A stretch of DNA of 22,157 bases from Nitrospirota bacterium (lineage in GTDB: Bacteria > Nitrospirota_A > Leptospirillia > Leptospirillales > Leptospirillaceae). The position numbers and the translations under genes were made by a program. Positions 22,061 to 22,157 of this stretch are shown here, piece by piece. Position 1 is the first letter of the stretch, and each line of letters starts with the position of its first letter. A model generated the notes under the pieces. It saw nothing but the letters and a program-made list of their open reading frames with translations, did no database searches and had not been told where the DNA came from. Location of the stretch: contig JAKCDE010000018.1 of NCBI GenBank assembly GCA_021838585.1, forward strand, positions 1 through 22,157, given 5' to 3'.

Positions 22061-22157
22061 CCGGATTTTTTGACCAAATCTGCCGCGCAAGCCCCTGGCT
22101 TTAGACCTGATCTTTACCCATATTTCCGACGAGTGGGCACGGGGCTTGTGGAATACA
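22061..22157. other. Window end: unassigned sequence with an inverted repeat
   Basis: CAAGCCCC (22088-22095) and GGGGCTTG (22141-22148) are an 8-bp inverted repeat 45 nt apart. The style recalls an insertion-sequence end, but no transposase is visible before the window stops. No other feature is seen here. Confidence 0.25.

Overview
The window is a bacterial chromosome segment, about 22 kb, GC-rich and densely coding. Gene content (a DUF4321 membrane protein, a DsrE-family protein, a single-domain DUF2892 protein, an adrenodoxin-type ferredoxin, lipoproteins and an RND efflux pump) suggests a Gram-negative organism of the Nitrospirota, perhaps Leptospirillum-like and acidophilic. This is recognition of gene style, not a database match, and I hold it at moderate confidence. 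No rRNA, tRNA or CRISPR array was seen.

Layout. (1) 1-500: two decayed accessory genes joined tail to middle, a Fic/RhuM-like fragment on + and the N-terminal part of an AAA_14/DUF4143 ATPase on -. (2) 673-2718 (-): a 681-aa Ser/Thr/Asn/Gly-rich surface lipoprotein, visibly less GC-rich than its neighbours, with an AT-rich upstream region that carries a palindrome and a 21-bp-spaced direct repeat. (3) 3341-4063 (-): a YHS-like domain fused to a SLOG/LOG Rossmann domain. (4) 4166-6573 (+): a YnfA-type small membrane protein overlapping uvrB by ATGA. (5) 6588-6857 (-): DUF4321 protein with a good sigma-70 promoter. (6) 7043-7157 (+): an unassigned folded RNA ending in an intrinsic terminator. 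(7) 7283-14673 (+): a probable six-gene operon of ArsR regulator, TolC-type outer-membrane factor, membrane-fusion lipoprotein, RND pump, DUF2892 protein and zinc alcohol dehydrogenase. The genes overlap by ATGA or are closely spaced, and the operon ends at a strong hairpin. (8) 14723-15112 (-): small His-rich periplasmic protein. (9) 15458-15763 (+): [2Fe-2S] ferredoxin. (10) 16028-19782 (+): TetR regulator, DsrE-family protein, orphan periplasmic binding protein and outer-membrane beta-barrel protein. (11) 19957-21998 (+): FlgO/CsgG-like lipoprotein, SPFH lipoprotein and Bcp-type peroxiredoxin, ending at an intrinsic terminator. (12) 22061-22157: unassigned sequence with an inverted repeat.

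How it fits together. The ArsR protein ends in a Cys-containing tail like that of E. coli YgaV, and its operon contains a DUF2892 protein, the membrane domain found in YgaP, which is encoded beside YgaV. Together with the DsrE protein, ferredoxin and peroxiredoxin, this suggests a neighbourhood concerned with reactive sulfur or redox stress and export, though that is inference. The ArsR and TetR genes share a promoter design: the -10 box lies 6 nt before the ATG, there is no ribosome-binding site, and an inverted repeat covers the promoter. Both are predicted to be leaderless and self-repressed.
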